From Phormidium tanganyikae FI6-MK23 (lineage in GTDB: Bacteria; Cyanobacteriota; Cyanobacteriia; Leptolyngbyales; Leptolyngbyaceae), in contig JAHHHU010000001.1 of NCBI GenBank assembly GCA_019359175.1, positions 372,001-436,000 on the forward strand: DNA of 64,000 nt, given 5' to 3'. The position numbers were made by a program, and so were the translations under genes. Below are positions 52,328 through 62,235 of this stretch, piece after piece (within the stretch, counting starts at the first letter, position 1; each line of letters begins with the position of its first letter). The notes below the pieces were generated by a model. It was given only the letters and a program-made list of their open reading frames with translations, was not told the DNA's origin and searched no databases.

Positions 52328-54076
52328 ATGGTTATTTCTTCTACACCCATCGTCCGCAAACCCTCCAAAGTTGAAGGCATCAAAGAGCGCAGTAACTTTT
52401 TGCGTGAACCCGTCGTTTCAGAATTGCGGCTCGACACGAACGCATTCACCGAAGACGGGATTCAACTGATCAAATTTCACGGCTCTTATCAGCAAGACAA
52501 TCGCGATAACCGCGTCAAAGGTCAGGAAAAAGATTACTCGATGATGCTGCGAACCCGCTCACCAGGGGGATTCGTACCGCCAGAGCTGTATTTAACAATC
52601 GATCGCTTATCTGACGAATACGGCAATCACACGATTCGCGTTACCACTCGTCAGGCGTTTCAGCTTCACGGCGTTTTGAAAAAGAATTTGAAAGCGACGA
52701 TTAGCGCGATCGTCAAAAGTATGGGTTCAACGTTGAGCGCTTGCGGCGATGTGAATCGAAACGTAATGGCTCCGCCTGCTCCGTTCAAAAATCGCCCCGA
52801 ATACGAATACGCGCAGAAGTACGCCAATAACATTGCAGACTTGTTAACGCCGCAGTCAGGTGCATATTACGAAGTTTGGCTCGATGGTGAGAAAGCGATT
52901 ACGGGCGAGGAAGATCCCGAAGTTGTAACAGCCCGAAAGCGCAATATCAACGGCTCGAATATTGAAGATTCACCAGAGCCGATTTATGGAACGTACTATC
53001 TGCCGCGTAAGTTCAAGATCGGCGTAACAGTTCCGGGAGATAACTCGATCGATTTATTCTCGCAAGACGTTTCATTGGTTGTGTTGACCAACGATCAAGG
53101 AGAACTCGAAGGCTTTAACGTCTACGCAGGTGGCGGACTTGGACGCACACATGGGAAAGAGGAAACCTTTCCGAGAATTGCTGATCCGCTCGGCTATGTG
53201 GACAAAGCGGATGTGTATGACTTGGTGAAAGCGATCGTGGCAACTCAGCGTGATTATGGAGATCGAACTGACCGTAGACATTCGCGGATGAAGTATTTGG
53301 TCGAAGAGTGGGGAGTTGAGAAATTCCGTGCCAAAGTCGAAGAATATTTTGGCAAAGCGATCGAGCCATTCAAACCGCTACCAGAATTCAAATTTCTCAA
53401 TTTCTTGGGCTGGAACGAACAAGGTGACGGCAAACTGTTCTACGGCATTTCGATCCAAAACGGTCGAATCAAGGATGATAGTGGCTTTAGACTGAAAACA
53501 GCACTGCGGAAGATTGTCAGCAAATTCAATCTACCGATGCTGCTTACACCGAGTCAGAACGTTCTGCTGTACGACATCAAGCGAGAGGACAGACAGCGGA
53601 TTAATCGGGTGCTGCGCGAACATGGAATTGAGCGACCGGACGCGATCGATCCGTTAGTCCGAGATTCGATGGCTTGTCCTGCGCTCCCAACTTGCGGACT
53701 CGCAACCGCCGAATCTGAGCGCGTTAGCTTGCCCGTTTTGACTCGAATTCGGTTGCTGCTCGATCAAGTGGGCTTGCCGAATGAATCGTTTATTGTACGG
53801 ATGACAGGCTGCCCGAATGGATGCGCGCGTCCATATTTGGCAGAATTGGCGTTTGTGGGAAATGGCCCGAATACTTATCAAGTTTGGATGGGCGCGGCTC
53901 CGAACCAAACGCGATTGGCGAAAGTGTTTCTCGAAAAGATGAACATGGATGACCTCGAAACTGTATTCGAGCCAGTGTTTATCTTGTTCAAGAAAGAGCG
54001 GAAACCGAGTGAGAGTTTTGGCGATTTCTGCGATCGACTTAGCTTAGACACAATCCACCAATTCACCGGAGTATAA
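52328..54076 (+). CDS. sir: ferredoxin-dependent sulfite reductase
   Basis: Reduces sulfite to sulfide with six electrons from ferredoxin. The 582-residue protein has the two-fold ferredoxin-like repeats and the siroheme/4Fe-4S cysteines in [12 protein letters not shown] and [11 protein letters not shown]. The sequence overall matches Sir rather than the shorter nitrite reductase NirA. The start at 52328 ([14 protein letters not shown]) fits the family; an in-frame frame start at 52268 is not supported by a ribosome site. It is somewhat shorter than the roughly 635-residue Sir proteins I recall. Confidence 0.93.
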   Translation: MVISSTPIVRKPSKVEGIKERSNFLREPVVSELRLDTNAFTEDGIQLIKFHGSYQQDNRDNRVKGQEKDYSMMLRTRSPGGFVPPELYLTIDRLSDEYGNHTIRVTTRQAFQLHGVLKKNLKATISAIVKSMGSTLSACGDVNRNVMAPPAPFKNRPEYEYAQKYANNIADLLTPQSGAYYEVWLDGEKAITGEEDPEVVTARKRNINGSNIEDSPEPIYGTYYLPRKFKIGVTVPGDNSIDLFSQDVSLVVLTNDQGELEGFNVYAGGGLGRTHGKEETFPRIADPLGYVDKADVYDLVKAIVATQRDYGDRTDRRHSRMKYLVEEWGVEKFRAKVEEYFGKAIEPFKPLPEFKFLNFLGWNEQGDGKLFYGISIQNGRIKDDSGFRLKTALRKIVSKFNLPMLLTPSQNVLLYDIKREDRQRINRVLREHGIERPDAIDPLVRDSMACPALPTCGLATAESERVSLPVLTRIRLLLDQVGLPNESFIVRMTGCPNGCARPYLAELAFVGNGPNTYQVWMGAAPNQTRLAKVFLEKMNMDDLETVFEPVFILFKKERKPSESFGDFCDRLSLDTIHQFTGV

Positions 54077-54081
54077 AATGA

Positions 54082-54106
54082 AGGGGCGTGAACAGCGCCC
54101 TTTTTT
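54082..54106 (+). terminator. rho-independent terminator of sir
   Basis: GGGCG (54084-54088) pairs with CGCCC (54096-54100) and is followed by TTTTTTA. It starts 6 bp after the stop codon. Confidence 0.82.
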
Positions 54107-54115
54107 ATTGCGCCT

Positions 54116-54748
54116 ATGTTATCTACTTCGATTCGATTGCAGTTAGAACCAGGGGAACGGGTGACACTCCAGCCTGTTTCGTGGCAGCGATTTGAGGAAG
54201 TTTTGGCGGAATTAGGCGATCGACGTTTGCCGAGAATTGCTTATGCGGATCGAACGTTAGAAATTATGGCTCCACTGCCGGAACATGAGCGATCGAAGGT
54301 TTTGATCGCGGACTTAGTTAAACTGCTACTCAGAGCGCAGAAACAACGCTGGGAACCATTAGGCTCGACGACGTTTAAGCGGGAGGAAATGTTGGCAGGC
54401 ATTGAGCCAGATGATTGTTTTTACATTCAGAATTATCAAGCGGTGATTGGGAAAGACCGCATTGATTTAGCGGTTGATCCGCCGCCGGATTTAGCGATCG
54501 AAACCGATGTCACTTCTAAAACCGAGCTATCTGCTTATCAAGCATTAGGCGTTCCTGAGCTTTGGATCTATGCAAAAGGAAAGCTAAAGATCAATGTTTT
54601 AGAGAACGGAGAGTATCGCGAAGTTTCAGTTAGTCCGACATTTCCAGGATTTGCCGTGATCGATCTGATTCCACAGTTTATGCAACGTGCGAAAATTGTA
54701 GGTGTGAGCCAATCGCTTGAGGAATTTGAAGCATTTATTCGATCGTAG
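54116..54748 (+). CDS. Uma2-family putative nuclease
   Basis: A 210-residue Uma2 (DUF820) protein with a restriction-endonuclease-like fold. Active-site elements are DRTLEIMAPLPEHE, the Asp in DPPPDLAIETDVTSK (the D...ExT/K arrangement) and the typical LGVPELWIY. Uma2 genes are very numerous in cyanobacteria and of unknown role; some accompany mobile elements. It is followed after 12 bp by a UPF0175 gene. Confidence 0.92.
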   Translation: MLSTSIRLQLEPGERVTLQPVSWQRFEEVLAELGDRRLPRIAYADRTLEIMAPLPEHERSKVLIADLVKLLLRAQKQRWEPLGSTTFKREEMLAGIEPDDCFYIQNYQAVIGKDRIDLAVDPPPDLAIETDVTSKTELSAYQALGVPELWIYAKGKLKINVLENGEYREVSVSPTFPGFAVIDLIPQFMQRAKIVGVSQSLEEFEAFIRS

Positions 54749-54760
54749 GACATCAAAATT

Positions 54761-55006
54761 ATGAGCGTTGTTATTTCTGATGATATTCTCAAAGCTGCCC
54801 AGATCTCTGAGCTAGAGCTAAAGCGTGAAATTGCTATTTTGCTCTTTCAGCAAAAGAAGCTAAATTTAAGCAAAGCGCGAGAAATGGCAGGGCTTCCGTT
54901 AGTGGAATTTCAGCAAGAATTGGCAAACCGAGGAATTGTCATTTACGACGATGTAACAGGTTTTCAGGCAGAAGTAGAAAACTTGAAAGCTTGGAGTGAT
55001 TTGTGA
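54761..55006 (+). CDS. UPF0175 family antitoxin-like protein
   Basis: An 81-residue UPF0175 protein (LKREIAILLFQQKKLNLSKAREMAGLPLVEFQQELANRGI, in part), with a helix-turn-helix-like core. Members are usually followed by a PIN-domain DUF3368 gene as a toxin-antitoxin pair. Here no PIN gene follows; rsmE starts 15 bp later. It is therefore an orphan, perhaps functionally linked to the preceding Uma2 gene. Confidence 0.88.
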   Translation: MSVVISDDILKAAQISELELKREIAILLFQQKKLNLSKAREMAGLPLVEFQQELANRGIVIYDDVTGFQAEVENLKAWSDL

Positions 55007-55021
55007 CGTAGGATCGAGCAA

Positions 55022-55738
55022 ATGTCGCAGCTACAACGATTAGTAATTATTGATTCCCAGGTACAAGGCTCGATCGTATCTTTATCTTCAGAGCAACAGC
55101 ACTATCTTCAGCGCGTTTTGAGGTTGAAAAATGGCGATCGCTTTATTGCTCTCAACGGCAAAGGACAAACCTGGATCGCAACAATCGAATCAAATCAAGC
55201 TACACTAATCGAATCACTACAAACATTGTCAGAGCTATCCGTCTCAATTACATTAATGTTAGCGCTACCGAAAACGGGATTTGATGATGTTGTTCGCCAA
55301 GTGACAGAATTAGGAGTGGCTTGTATTGCGCCTGTGATCAGCGATCGTACTTTGCTGAATCCAAGTGGAAATAAGCTTGATCGATGGCGACGAATTGCCC
55401 AGGAAGCCGCAGAACAATCGGAACGTCAAATTGTCCCAACAATACTAGAACCGATGCCATTCAAAACAGCATTAGAACAACTGCAAGCTGATTCTCGCTA
55501 CATCTGTGCAGAGCGAAGTTCATCGCAGCATCTAATTAACTGTGATTTTGGAAATTCCGTGATTGTTGCGATCGGGTGTGAAGGCGGTTGGACAACTCAG
55601 GAAATCGAAAGCGCGATCAAACAAAACTATCAGCCTGTCACGTTAGGAAAACGAATTTTAAGAGCGGTAACAGCTCCGATCGCGGCAGCCTCTTTAATCG
55701 CGGGAATGGTAGAAAGCCGAATCGAAAGTGAAACCTAA
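55022..55738 (+). CDS. rsmE: 16S rRNA (uracil-1498-N3)-methyltransferase
   Basis: Methylates U1498 of 16S rRNA with S-adenosylmethionine. The 238-residue SPOUT enzyme shows an N-terminal PUA-like domain (QQHYLQRVLRLKNGDRF), the LALPKTGFDDVVRQVTELGV strand, QSERQIVP and the trefoil-knot SAM site GCEGGWTTQEIE / LGKRILRAVTAPIAA. Length is normal. Confidence 0.95.
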   Translation: MSQLQRLVIIDSQVQGSIVSLSSEQQHYLQRVLRLKNGDRFIALNGKGQTWIATIESNQATLIESLQTLSELSVSITLMLALPKTGFDDVVRQVTELGVACIAPVISDRTLLNPSGNKLDRWRRIAQEAAEQSERQIVPTILEPMPFKTALEQLQADSRYICAERSSSQHLINCDFGNSVIVAIGCEGGWTTQEIESAIKQNYQPVTLGKRILRAVTAPIAAASLIAGMVESRIESET

Positions 55739-55762
55739 AAAGGCAGATTTTCGCGTTGGATT

Positions 55763-56863
55763 ATGTCACTGGATCAGATTGCGGCAGCCTTCGATCGCCA
55801 AGATTACAATGTTGCGGCTCGGTTATTGAATGAGTTTCTTCAGCACTCGCCCCACAATCCTTGGGGGCAGGTGTATAAAGCGCGATTGTATGAAGTCTCA
55901 GAGAATTTCGAGGGTGCAACGGCAATTTATCAGCATCTTCTCAAAAATGTCACTCACCCGAAGATTGTGTCTCATGCGCGGCAAGGACTTCAACGAATTG
56001 CTGCAAAATCTCAGGCACAGCGACAACAAGCGATCGAGCAAGCTAAATCTGCACCCGAAAACACAGAACCCGGTTTACTGATTCTCGAAGCGATCGCGCC
56101 AGAAACCCGGACTCAAGCCGCAAAAGATTTCGCCCGAATTCTGAATCTCGATGTGTATACCGCACGGATACATCTACCCAATCGCGGTTGGAAAGTTTAT
56201 CGATTAGGCGCGATCGGAGAATTGAATTTCTACAATCAGCAACTCAAAGCCGCAACCATTCCTGCTTTTTGTGCAACTGAATCGGATTTGAAACAGATTC
56301 CGGTGTTTGAAGTGTTGTACTTTCTCGATTATGCGCCGAATGCGATCGTGGTCTGCCACAACGAGCAAGGACATCTCGGATCACTAACATTTGATTGGTC
56401 GGAGGTGAGTCAACGCGTGGAAGGACAGCTACCGATTTTTGAGCGAGTAATTGAGTCATCAATGCGGAAAGGTATTGAACGGCAGCGCAAAGAGAAAACT
56501 CAGGATTATGTGCAAGTGTGTGATCTGCATTTGCCAAAAAGACGTTGCATTTTAAGACTTTGTGATTGGCGCTATCACTTCGATCAAGGCATTGAATTTG
56601 GAGCAATGGGCGATGCTACGATCGAGCTTGATCAGTCAATCAATCGATTGCATTGGAATAGTTTGCTGAACTTCCTCACTGAGCAAATTCCTCAAAAACC
56701 GATTTGGTCAGACTTCAGCGCGTTTGGGGAAACTGCGATCGAGTTTTCAATTCTTCTCAACCGTTTACCCGCACAAATTCACTCATACGGGCAAGATGAA
56801 ACCTTGTGGAGCGCGGCGTTTCAACTGTATAGCAATCTTGCATTTATCCGCGATTCTGCATAA
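55763..56863 (+). CDS. TPR-containing protein of unknown function
   Basis: A 366-residue protein. Residues about 1-85 contain tetratricopeptide-like helices (FDRQDYNVAARLLNEFLQHSPHNPWGQVYKARLYE, in part). Residues 85-366 form an unrecognised mixed alpha/beta region with no signal peptide or membrane segment. It follows rsmE by 24 bp and may share its transcript. Its last 20 bp overlap the end of the PBP4 gene on the opposite strand. Confidence 0.8.
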   Translation: MSLDQIAAAFDRQDYNVAARLLNEFLQHSPHNPWGQVYKARLYEVSENFEGATAIYQHLLKNVTHPKIVSHARQGLQRIAAKSQAQRQQAIEQAKSAPENTEPGLLILEAIAPETRTQAAKDFARILNLDVYTARIHLPNRGWKVYRLGAIGELNFYNQQLKAATIPAFCATESDLKQIPVFEVLYFLDYAPNAIVVCHNEQGHLGSLTFDWSEVSQRVEGQLPIFERVIESSMRKGIERQRKEKTQDYVQVCDLHLPKRRCILRLCDWRYHFDQGIEFGAMGDATIELDQSINRLHWNSLLNFLTEQIPQKPIWSDFSAFGETAIEFSILLNRLPAQIHSYGQDETLWSAAFQLYSNLAFIRDSA

Positions 56864-58136
56864 GCTCGATGCGCTGTGCTGATGGCGTTTCTTTTAACCA
56901 TGCACTCGGCTGAATTCCACTTGCATCAACATCAGAACCCCACTCTTTCTGCAATGATTCAAGCAGTAAATCTTGTTGATGTCGCAGTTCAAGAATATCT
57001 GTACCGCGATTGATAATGGCAAACCACACTAAACCACGATCGCGTGTCGGTAATACTCCAGCCAAGGCACTCACTTGATTTAAGGTTCCGGTTTTAATCA
57101 CTGAATGTTTTGGGATATCGCGGTCTTCCAATGTTCCGTTGCGATCGACTCCAGAGATTGGGAAGAAATCAGCGATCGTCATATTCAACGGGTGCATCGT
57201 TCGCTCGATCGCGCTAAACATTGCACAAGCGGCATGAGGTGAAATTTGATTTTCTGTGCCAAGTCCAGAGCCATTGATCAATCGCAATTCATCAGGTGAA
57301 ATATTTGCAGCAGTTGAGGCTTTCTCGATCACGGTTTTCACGCCACCCAGATTATCGGCTAATAGTTGCGCCATCTCATTTTGGCTGTGAACATTGAGAT
57401 ACTTGAGCAAATGAACTAGAGGAAGCGATCGATATCGTATTAATACAATCTGTTTGGGACTTACTGATCCAGTCTGCACTTTTCCTTTTATGTCAATCAT
57501 GGGGCGGATCATTTCCTTCGGCATTTCTCCAAACTCATCTCGAATGTCATCATCCCAAGTTTTAGAGTTCAATGCTTTTTTAAACAATTCGCCGGACTTG
57601 ATGGCATCATCTCGAAAGCTGATCATAAAGCTTCCAGTTACAATCAAATTTCCCGAAATGCGAGTGATACCCAATTGCCGAAGAGCATTGCCAAGCGCGA
57701 TCGCATCTTCCCACAAAAACAGCGGATCGCCCCCACCTTGAATGACTAAATCGCCTTGTAGTGTGCCATTCTCGATCGCACCTGTCGAACTAATCAACGT
57801 CTCGAATTGATGATTCGCGCCCCAAGTTTGCAGCGCAGCTAAAGAAGTCGCAACTTTAGTCAGAGAAGCCGCCGGAATCGCAGTTGTGCCGCGATTGTTT
57901 AACAGTAAATTCGACCCCGATTGCAGCCAGATGCCTTGTTCGGCAGATTTCAAACCTTGACTATTGAGGAACTTAAGATAGGAATTGACCACCTTCTCTG
58001 CGGTCGGATCGTTCGATTGCCAGAACGGAGTTTGAATCGTGGTGTGAGCAATCATTTCACTCGGATCAAACGAAGTTGGCAACCCTGCAAGCTTCAACCA
58101 TCCTGATACTAATCCAGCACTCAATAAATCCAGCAA
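56844..58136 (-). CDS. dacB: D-alanyl-D-alanine carboxypeptidase/endopeptidase (PBP4 class)
   Basis: Periplasmic peptidoglycan-trimming enzyme of the S13 family, 430 residues. The active-site triad of motifs is present: SLTK (S91), SQNEMAQLLADN (SxN) and KTGTLNQVSALAG (KTG). The N-terminus (LLSAGLVSGWLKLAGL) is a weak export signal. The 3' end overlaps the TPR gene by 20 bp. It is divergent from the complex C assembly gene. Confidence 0.93.
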   Translation of the reverse strand: MLDLLSAGLVSGWLKLAGLPTSFDPSEMIAHTTIQTPFWQSNDPTAEKVVNSYLKFLNSQGLKSAEQGIWLQSGSNLLLNNRGTTAIPAASLTKVATSLAALQTWGANHQFETLISSTGAIENGTLQGDLVIQGGGDPLFLWEDAIALGNALRQLGITRISGNLIVTGSFMISFRDDAIKSGELFKKALNSKTWDDDIRDEFGEMPKEMIRPMIDIKGKVQTGSVSPKQIVLIRYRSLPLVHLLKYLNVHSQNEMAQLLADNLGGVKTVIEKASTAANISPDELRLINGSGLGTENQISPHAACAMFSAIERTMHPLNMTIADFFPISGVDRNGTLEDRDIPKHSVIKTGTLNQVSALAGVLPTRDRGLVWFAIINRGTDILELRHQQDLLLESLQKEWGSDVDASGIQPSAWLKETPSAQRIELMQNRG

Positions 58137-58186
58137 ACCGCATCCTCCCGTAAGGTAGGCTAAAAGAATACTGCGAAATCTCGACT

Positions 58187-58828
58187 ATGGCAAAGCCTGA
58201 TCCGAATCGAATTTTACGACTTTTGCCGATCGCTGTTGGCATTCTCGGCGGAAGTTTATTATTCACCAATCGAATTCTCACTCCTGCGCTCACTGATTCT
58301 CAAGCGCGATCGGATGCGTTGGGTGTGATTTTGAGTGCTGTTCTGATTCTCACAGGCTTACTCTGGCAGCAGATCCAGCCGCGCACTCCAGACAGCGTAG
58401 AACTAATCGGAGAAGAAGGCTTTGAACTCGATTCGGAATTGCCGGATTCAGTTAAAACGGAGTTAGCTTGGACATCTCATATTTTGCTGACGAATACTGT
58501 AACGCGATCGCTAATCGTTTTCTATCGCGGTAAAGTTCTTCTGCGTCGTGGCATCCTCAGCCCCAATAAAGAAGTAAAACCTGGCGTAATTTTGCAGCGC
58601 GTTCTCGATAAGCAAAAATCGGTCTATCTCGTTGCGCTCAGGGTCTATCCTGGAAAGATTGAGTTTGATTATATGCCCGAAAATACGCAGGGTGTGATTT
58701 GTCAGCCGATCGGTAAAGAAGGCGTTTTGATTTTGGGTGCGAATGCGCCTCGGAGCTACACGCGACAGGATGAGACTTGGGTAAGTGCGATCGCAGAAAA
58801 ACTAGATAATGCGCTCAGTCATTTGTAA
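58187..58828 (+). CDS. cofactor assembly of complex C subunit B (CCB2/CCB4 family)
   Basis: A 213-residue membrane-anchored protein of the CCB2/CCB4 family that helps attach haem ci to cytochrome b6 of the thylakoid cytochrome b6f complex. Two N-terminal membrane helices (LLPIAVGILGGSLLFTNRIL, then LGVILSAVLILTGLLW) are followed by a soluble domain (ELIGEEGFELDSELPDSVKTELAWTSHILL, in part). The gene is a marker of oxygenic phototrophs. Confidence 0.9.
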   Translation: MAKPDPNRILRLLPIAVGILGGSLLFTNRILTPALTDSQARSDALGVILSAVLILTGLLWQQIQPRTPDSVELIGEEGFELDSELPDSVKTELAWTSHILLTNTVTRSLIVFYRGKVLLRRGILSPNKEVKPGVILQRVLDKQKSVYLVALRVYPGKIEFDYMPENTQGVICQPIGKEGVLILGANAPRSYTRQDETWVSAIAEKLDNALSHL

Positions 58829-58861
58829 TTTGCTTTGGCTTGCTGTAATAGCTTCTTTTTG

Positions 58862-60232
58862 CTACCCTCGCTCCTGGGCTAGAGTTTTACGATATTCACT
58901 AGCCTCAGCAATCTTGGTGAATCTAATCTCTGATTTACAAGTTCTAAGCTCAATATCAATTTCTTCAACAGCTTTTACGATTTCCTCTAGCGAAACACGG
59001 AAAAATTCTTTTCTACCGTTTGCTTTATTCATTCTCTTGACATCGAAACGTTTGTGTAATCGTGACTCAAGTTCTGGGGCATTCGCGCAATTGATCATTG
59101 CATGAACATCGAAGGGAAAAGGTACAGAGGCATCACCTAATTCTTTGACTCGATCCATTGGGTCAAGTCGGCGTGTCATGCCAATTTTGTAGACATGATC
59201 GCCAAATGAGCCAATGTTTGAAATGATATACACATAGCCAGATTTTGTCATTTGAGCTTGAGCGATAGCTCTCTGCTTAACGAATTCAGCTTCCGCGACC
59301 CTCTGCTGCAACTCCTCAATTTGGGCTAGAAGTCTTTCTTGGGCTTTTCCGGTTGCATTTTCTATATCTCTACGAGCTTTTTCCAAAGCTTCTTGATAGC
59401 GTCGCTCTTCACGCTCCGCTTCCTGTTTCGCTTTTTCCAACTCCTTTGATGCCCGTTCCTCTTCGCGCATCTGTTCCCGAATAGCACGTTGCTCTTCTTG
59501 TTCTTGATACTTTTTCTCTTGATACTCCTGAGTAAGCCAAAGTTCTTGTAACTTCAAGTCAAAATACTGTGGTGTAATTTCACACTGCGTTGTCTGAGAT
59601 AATTTATTCAATTCGTCAAAGGCTTTTCTAATACGATTCTCCATCGTTTGAACATTGTTGTACTTTACCTTCATGACGGCAGCGTCACATTCTCCATTGA
59701 AGGCACGCAAAACTAATCTGAGAAAATTATCAGTCATCTTTTTGCCTTCTTTGACGCTTCCACCAACTGACCACTCAGTACTACAAATGGCAGCGGTTTT
59801 ACTCTTTATCATTTGCTTCTGTTGAGTACGAATCGCATCTAGGCGCTGCTTGTACTCCTCCGCTTCCTGAAAGTCATATTTAGAGTTATAAAAGCCGAAT
59901 TCTTCGACAAAGCTTTGTTCCTCTAGCTCTTGAAGCTTTGTTCTTAAGATCGTAGCTCTAGTTGATAGTTCGTACTCCTCAGCTTTTGATTGCTCGTTAA
60001 TGCGTTTTGATTGCTCAGTTAAAGCTGCGATTTGGCTATCTAGGTCTCTGATGGCTCCCTCTCTAGAGATCAGACCGCCGTACTTTCGATCTGCATTTTG
60101 CAATTGCTGATTAGTTTCTTCTGATCGTTGTCGGAGTAGCCGATTCTCCTTTTGGTAACGTTGCAGTTGCTTAATTACAAGAATAAGGGCGGTGATCGAG
60201 GCAGCAGAAAGAAAAAATAGCAGATATGTCAT
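58862..60232 (-). CDS. DUF4041 coiled-coil protein with GIY-YIG (T5orf172) domain
   Basis: A 456-residue protein: an N-terminal membrane helix (YLLFFLSAASITALILVI), coiled coil, a DUF4041 region at about 115-235, a long Glu/Lys/Arg coiled coil (about 235-325), and a C-terminal GIY-YIG nuclease domain of the T5orf172/Mug113 type (GYVYIISNIGSFGDHVYKIGMT, then ESRLHKRF and RKEFFRVS, quoted in parts). Such proteins occur in phages and mobile defence-type regions, but also widely in chromosomes. Role unknown; DNA cleavage or modification is possible. Confidence 0.88.
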   Translation of the reverse strand: MTYLLFFLSAASITALILVIKQLQRYQKENRLLRQRSEETNQQLQNADRKYGGLISREGAIRDLDSQIAALTEQSKRINEQSKAEEYELSTRATILRTKLQELEEQSFVEEFGFYNSKYDFQEAEEYKQRLDAIRTQQKQMIKSKTAAICSTEWSVGGSVKEGKKMTDNFLRLVLRAFNGECDAAVMKVKYNNVQTMENRIRKAFDELNKLSQTTQCEITPQYFDLKLQELWLTQEYQEKKYQEQEEQRAIREQMREEERASKELEKAKQEAEREERRYQEALEKARRDIENATGKAQERLLAQIEELQQRVAEAEFVKQRAIAQAQMTKSGYVYIISNIGSFGDHVYKIGMTRRLDPMDRVKELGDASVPFPFDVHAMINCANAPELESRLHKRFDVKRMNKANGRKEFFRVSLEEIVKAVEEIDIELRTCKSEIRFTKIAEASEYRKTLAQERG

Positions 60233-60459
60233 ACTGATGAACCGAAAGCGTATTCAATTACATGTTAATAACATCCTTTCAGTAATTACACGAATTTTTG
60301 CTTGAGGGTTTACGCTCTCTATAGAAAACTTCCAGACCTTCGCAACTTATAGGAACCTTAAAAGCGCGTTTTTATTTCCTTCAACTCGTTGAGATGTTCA
60401 ATTACTGCAAAATAAAACGACAAGTTGTAGCATAGTGAGATTACTTGGGTTTTGCGACT

Positions 60460-62235
60460 ATGACATCTGCCAAGGTTCACCCGCTACAACGGCTGTTTAA
60501 CTACGATCGCATTTACCGCACTGAAGCGCTGCAAGCTAGCGTTTACTCGGTACTGAATACTGTATTTGATTTAGCACCCCCCTATTTGATTGGGATTGCA
60601 GTTGATATTGTGGTGAATCGAGAAAGCTCTTGGATTGCTCAGCTTGGGGCAAAGGGCATTTCGGCACAGTTAACCGTGGTTTCAGTCCTGACGCTGATTA
60701 TTTGGGGATTGGAGTCCCTATTTCAATATCTGTACGATCGCAAGTGGCGGAATCTGGCTCAAACGATGCAGCATGATTTACGCTTGGATGCTTACCAGCA
60801 TTTGCAGGAATTAGAGCTTAGCTTTTTTGAAACTGAAACTACAGGTAATCTGCTTTCCATTCTCAATGATGATATTAATCAGCTTGAACGCTTTCTCGAT
60901 AGTGGTGCAAATGACATTTTGCAATTTATCACGACTGTGTTACTAATCGGCGGAACGTTTATCGCGTTTGCGCCCTCGGTTTCATGGATTGCGATGTTGC
61001 CAATTCCATTTATTTTGTGGGGTTCATTAGCGTTTCAGAAACGGCTAGCGCCACGATATGCAGATGTGCGTCAGAAAGCCGGATTGATTAGTGCTCGGAT
61101 TGCGAATAATTTATCGGGCGTTGCAACGATTAAAAGCTTTACGGCTGAAGATTACGAACGCGATCGCGTCTTTGTTGAAAGCGATGCGTATCGGCGTAGT
61201 AATCGACGAGCGATCGAGTTGTCTGCTGCATTCGTGCCACTGATTCGATTTGTGATTTTGATCGGATTCACAGCAACATTGTTTTTAGGCGGACTTGAAG
61301 TTGCGAACGGTCGATTGTCGGTTGGAACCTACGGCTTTATGGTGTTTATTATTCAGCGATTGCTATGGCCCTTTACCTCACTAGGGCAAACGCTAGATCA
61401 GTTTCAGCGGGCAATGGCATCGATCAATCGCGTAATGAATCTATTGGATACGCCGATCGAGATTCCAACCGGAAATCGAGCTTTCCCAACGCATCAAGTG
61501 AAGGGCGAGGTTGGGCTTCAGAACATTACCTTTGCGTATCGCGATCGTACTCCTGCCTTAAAAGAACTATCGCTGCATATTCCTGCCGGACAAACAATCG
61601 GGATTGTCGGCGCAACAGGTTCGGGAAAAAGTACGCTAGTGAAATTGCTGCTGAGATTCTATGAAATTCAGCAAGGTCAGATCTTAATCGATGGTGTTGA
61701 TATTCGAGAATTGCAATTGCGAGACTTACGCCGCTGTATCGGTTGGGTGAGTCAAGAAGTGTTTTTGTTTCATGGAACTGTAGCGGAGAACATTGCTTAC
61801 GGTAGTTTTGATGCGAGTCGGGCAGAAATTACTCAAGCTGCGAAACTTGCAGAAGCACACGAATTTATCGCGCAGCTACCAGAAGGCTATGACACGATCG
61901 TGGGTGAACGCGGTCAAAAACTATCCGGTGGACAACGACAACGACTCGCGATCGCACGTGCCATTCTCAAAGATCCACCTATTTTAATTCTCGATGAAGC
62001 CACTTCTGCGGTCGATAACGAAACCGAAGCAGCAATTCAGCGATCGCTCGAAACCATCACACAACATCGCACGACAATTGCGATCGCTCATCGTCTTTCT
62101 ACAATCCGACAAGCCCACTGTATCTATGTGATGGAATACGGGCGCATTGTTGAGCAAGGAACCCATGAAGAACTGCTTGAAATCAATGGACTTTATGCAA
62201 GTCTGTGGCGAGTTCAATCTGGGATTCGTGCCTGA
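60460..62235 (+). CDS. ABC exporter, fused membrane and ATPase domains
   Basis: A 591-residue half-transporter of the MsbA/multidrug type. Six membrane segments at about 25-310 precede the nucleotide-binding domain (about 340-590): Walker A GATGSGKST, signature LSGGQRQR, Walker B ILILDEATSAVD and switch His in AIAHRLSTI. It works as a homo- or heterodimer; the substrate (lipid, drug or peptide) is unknown. The start is ATG at 60460, since the in-frame TTG at 60445 is less likely. Its 3' end overlaps the NYN gene by 22 bp. Confidence 0.94.
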   Translation: MTSAKVHPLQRLFNYDRIYRTEALQASVYSVLNTVFDLAPPYLIGIAVDIVVNRESSWIAQLGAKGISAQLTVVSVLTLIIWGLESLFQYLYDRKWRNLAQTMQHDLRLDAYQHLQELELSFFETETTGNLLSILNDDINQLERFLDSGANDILQFITTVLLIGGTFIAFAPSVSWIAMLPIPFILWGSLAFQKRLAPRYADVRQKAGLISARIANNLSGVATIKSFTAEDYERDRVFVESDAYRRSNRRAIELSAAFVPLIRFVILIGFTATLFLGGLEVANGRLSVGTYGFMVFIIQRLLWPFTSLGQTLDQFQRAMASINRVMNLLDTPIEIPTGNRAFPTHQVKGEVGLQNITFAYRDRTPALKELSLHIPAGQTIGIVGATGSGKSTLVKLLLRFYEIQQGQILIDGVDIRELQLRDLRRCIGWVSQEVFLFHGTVAENIAYGSFDASRAEITQAAKLAEAHEFIAQLPEGYDTIVGERGQKLSGGQRQRLAIARAILKDPPILILDEATSAVDNETEAAIQRSLETITQHRTTIAIAHRLSTIRQAHCIYVMEYGRIVEQGTHEELLEINGLYASLWRVQSGIRA

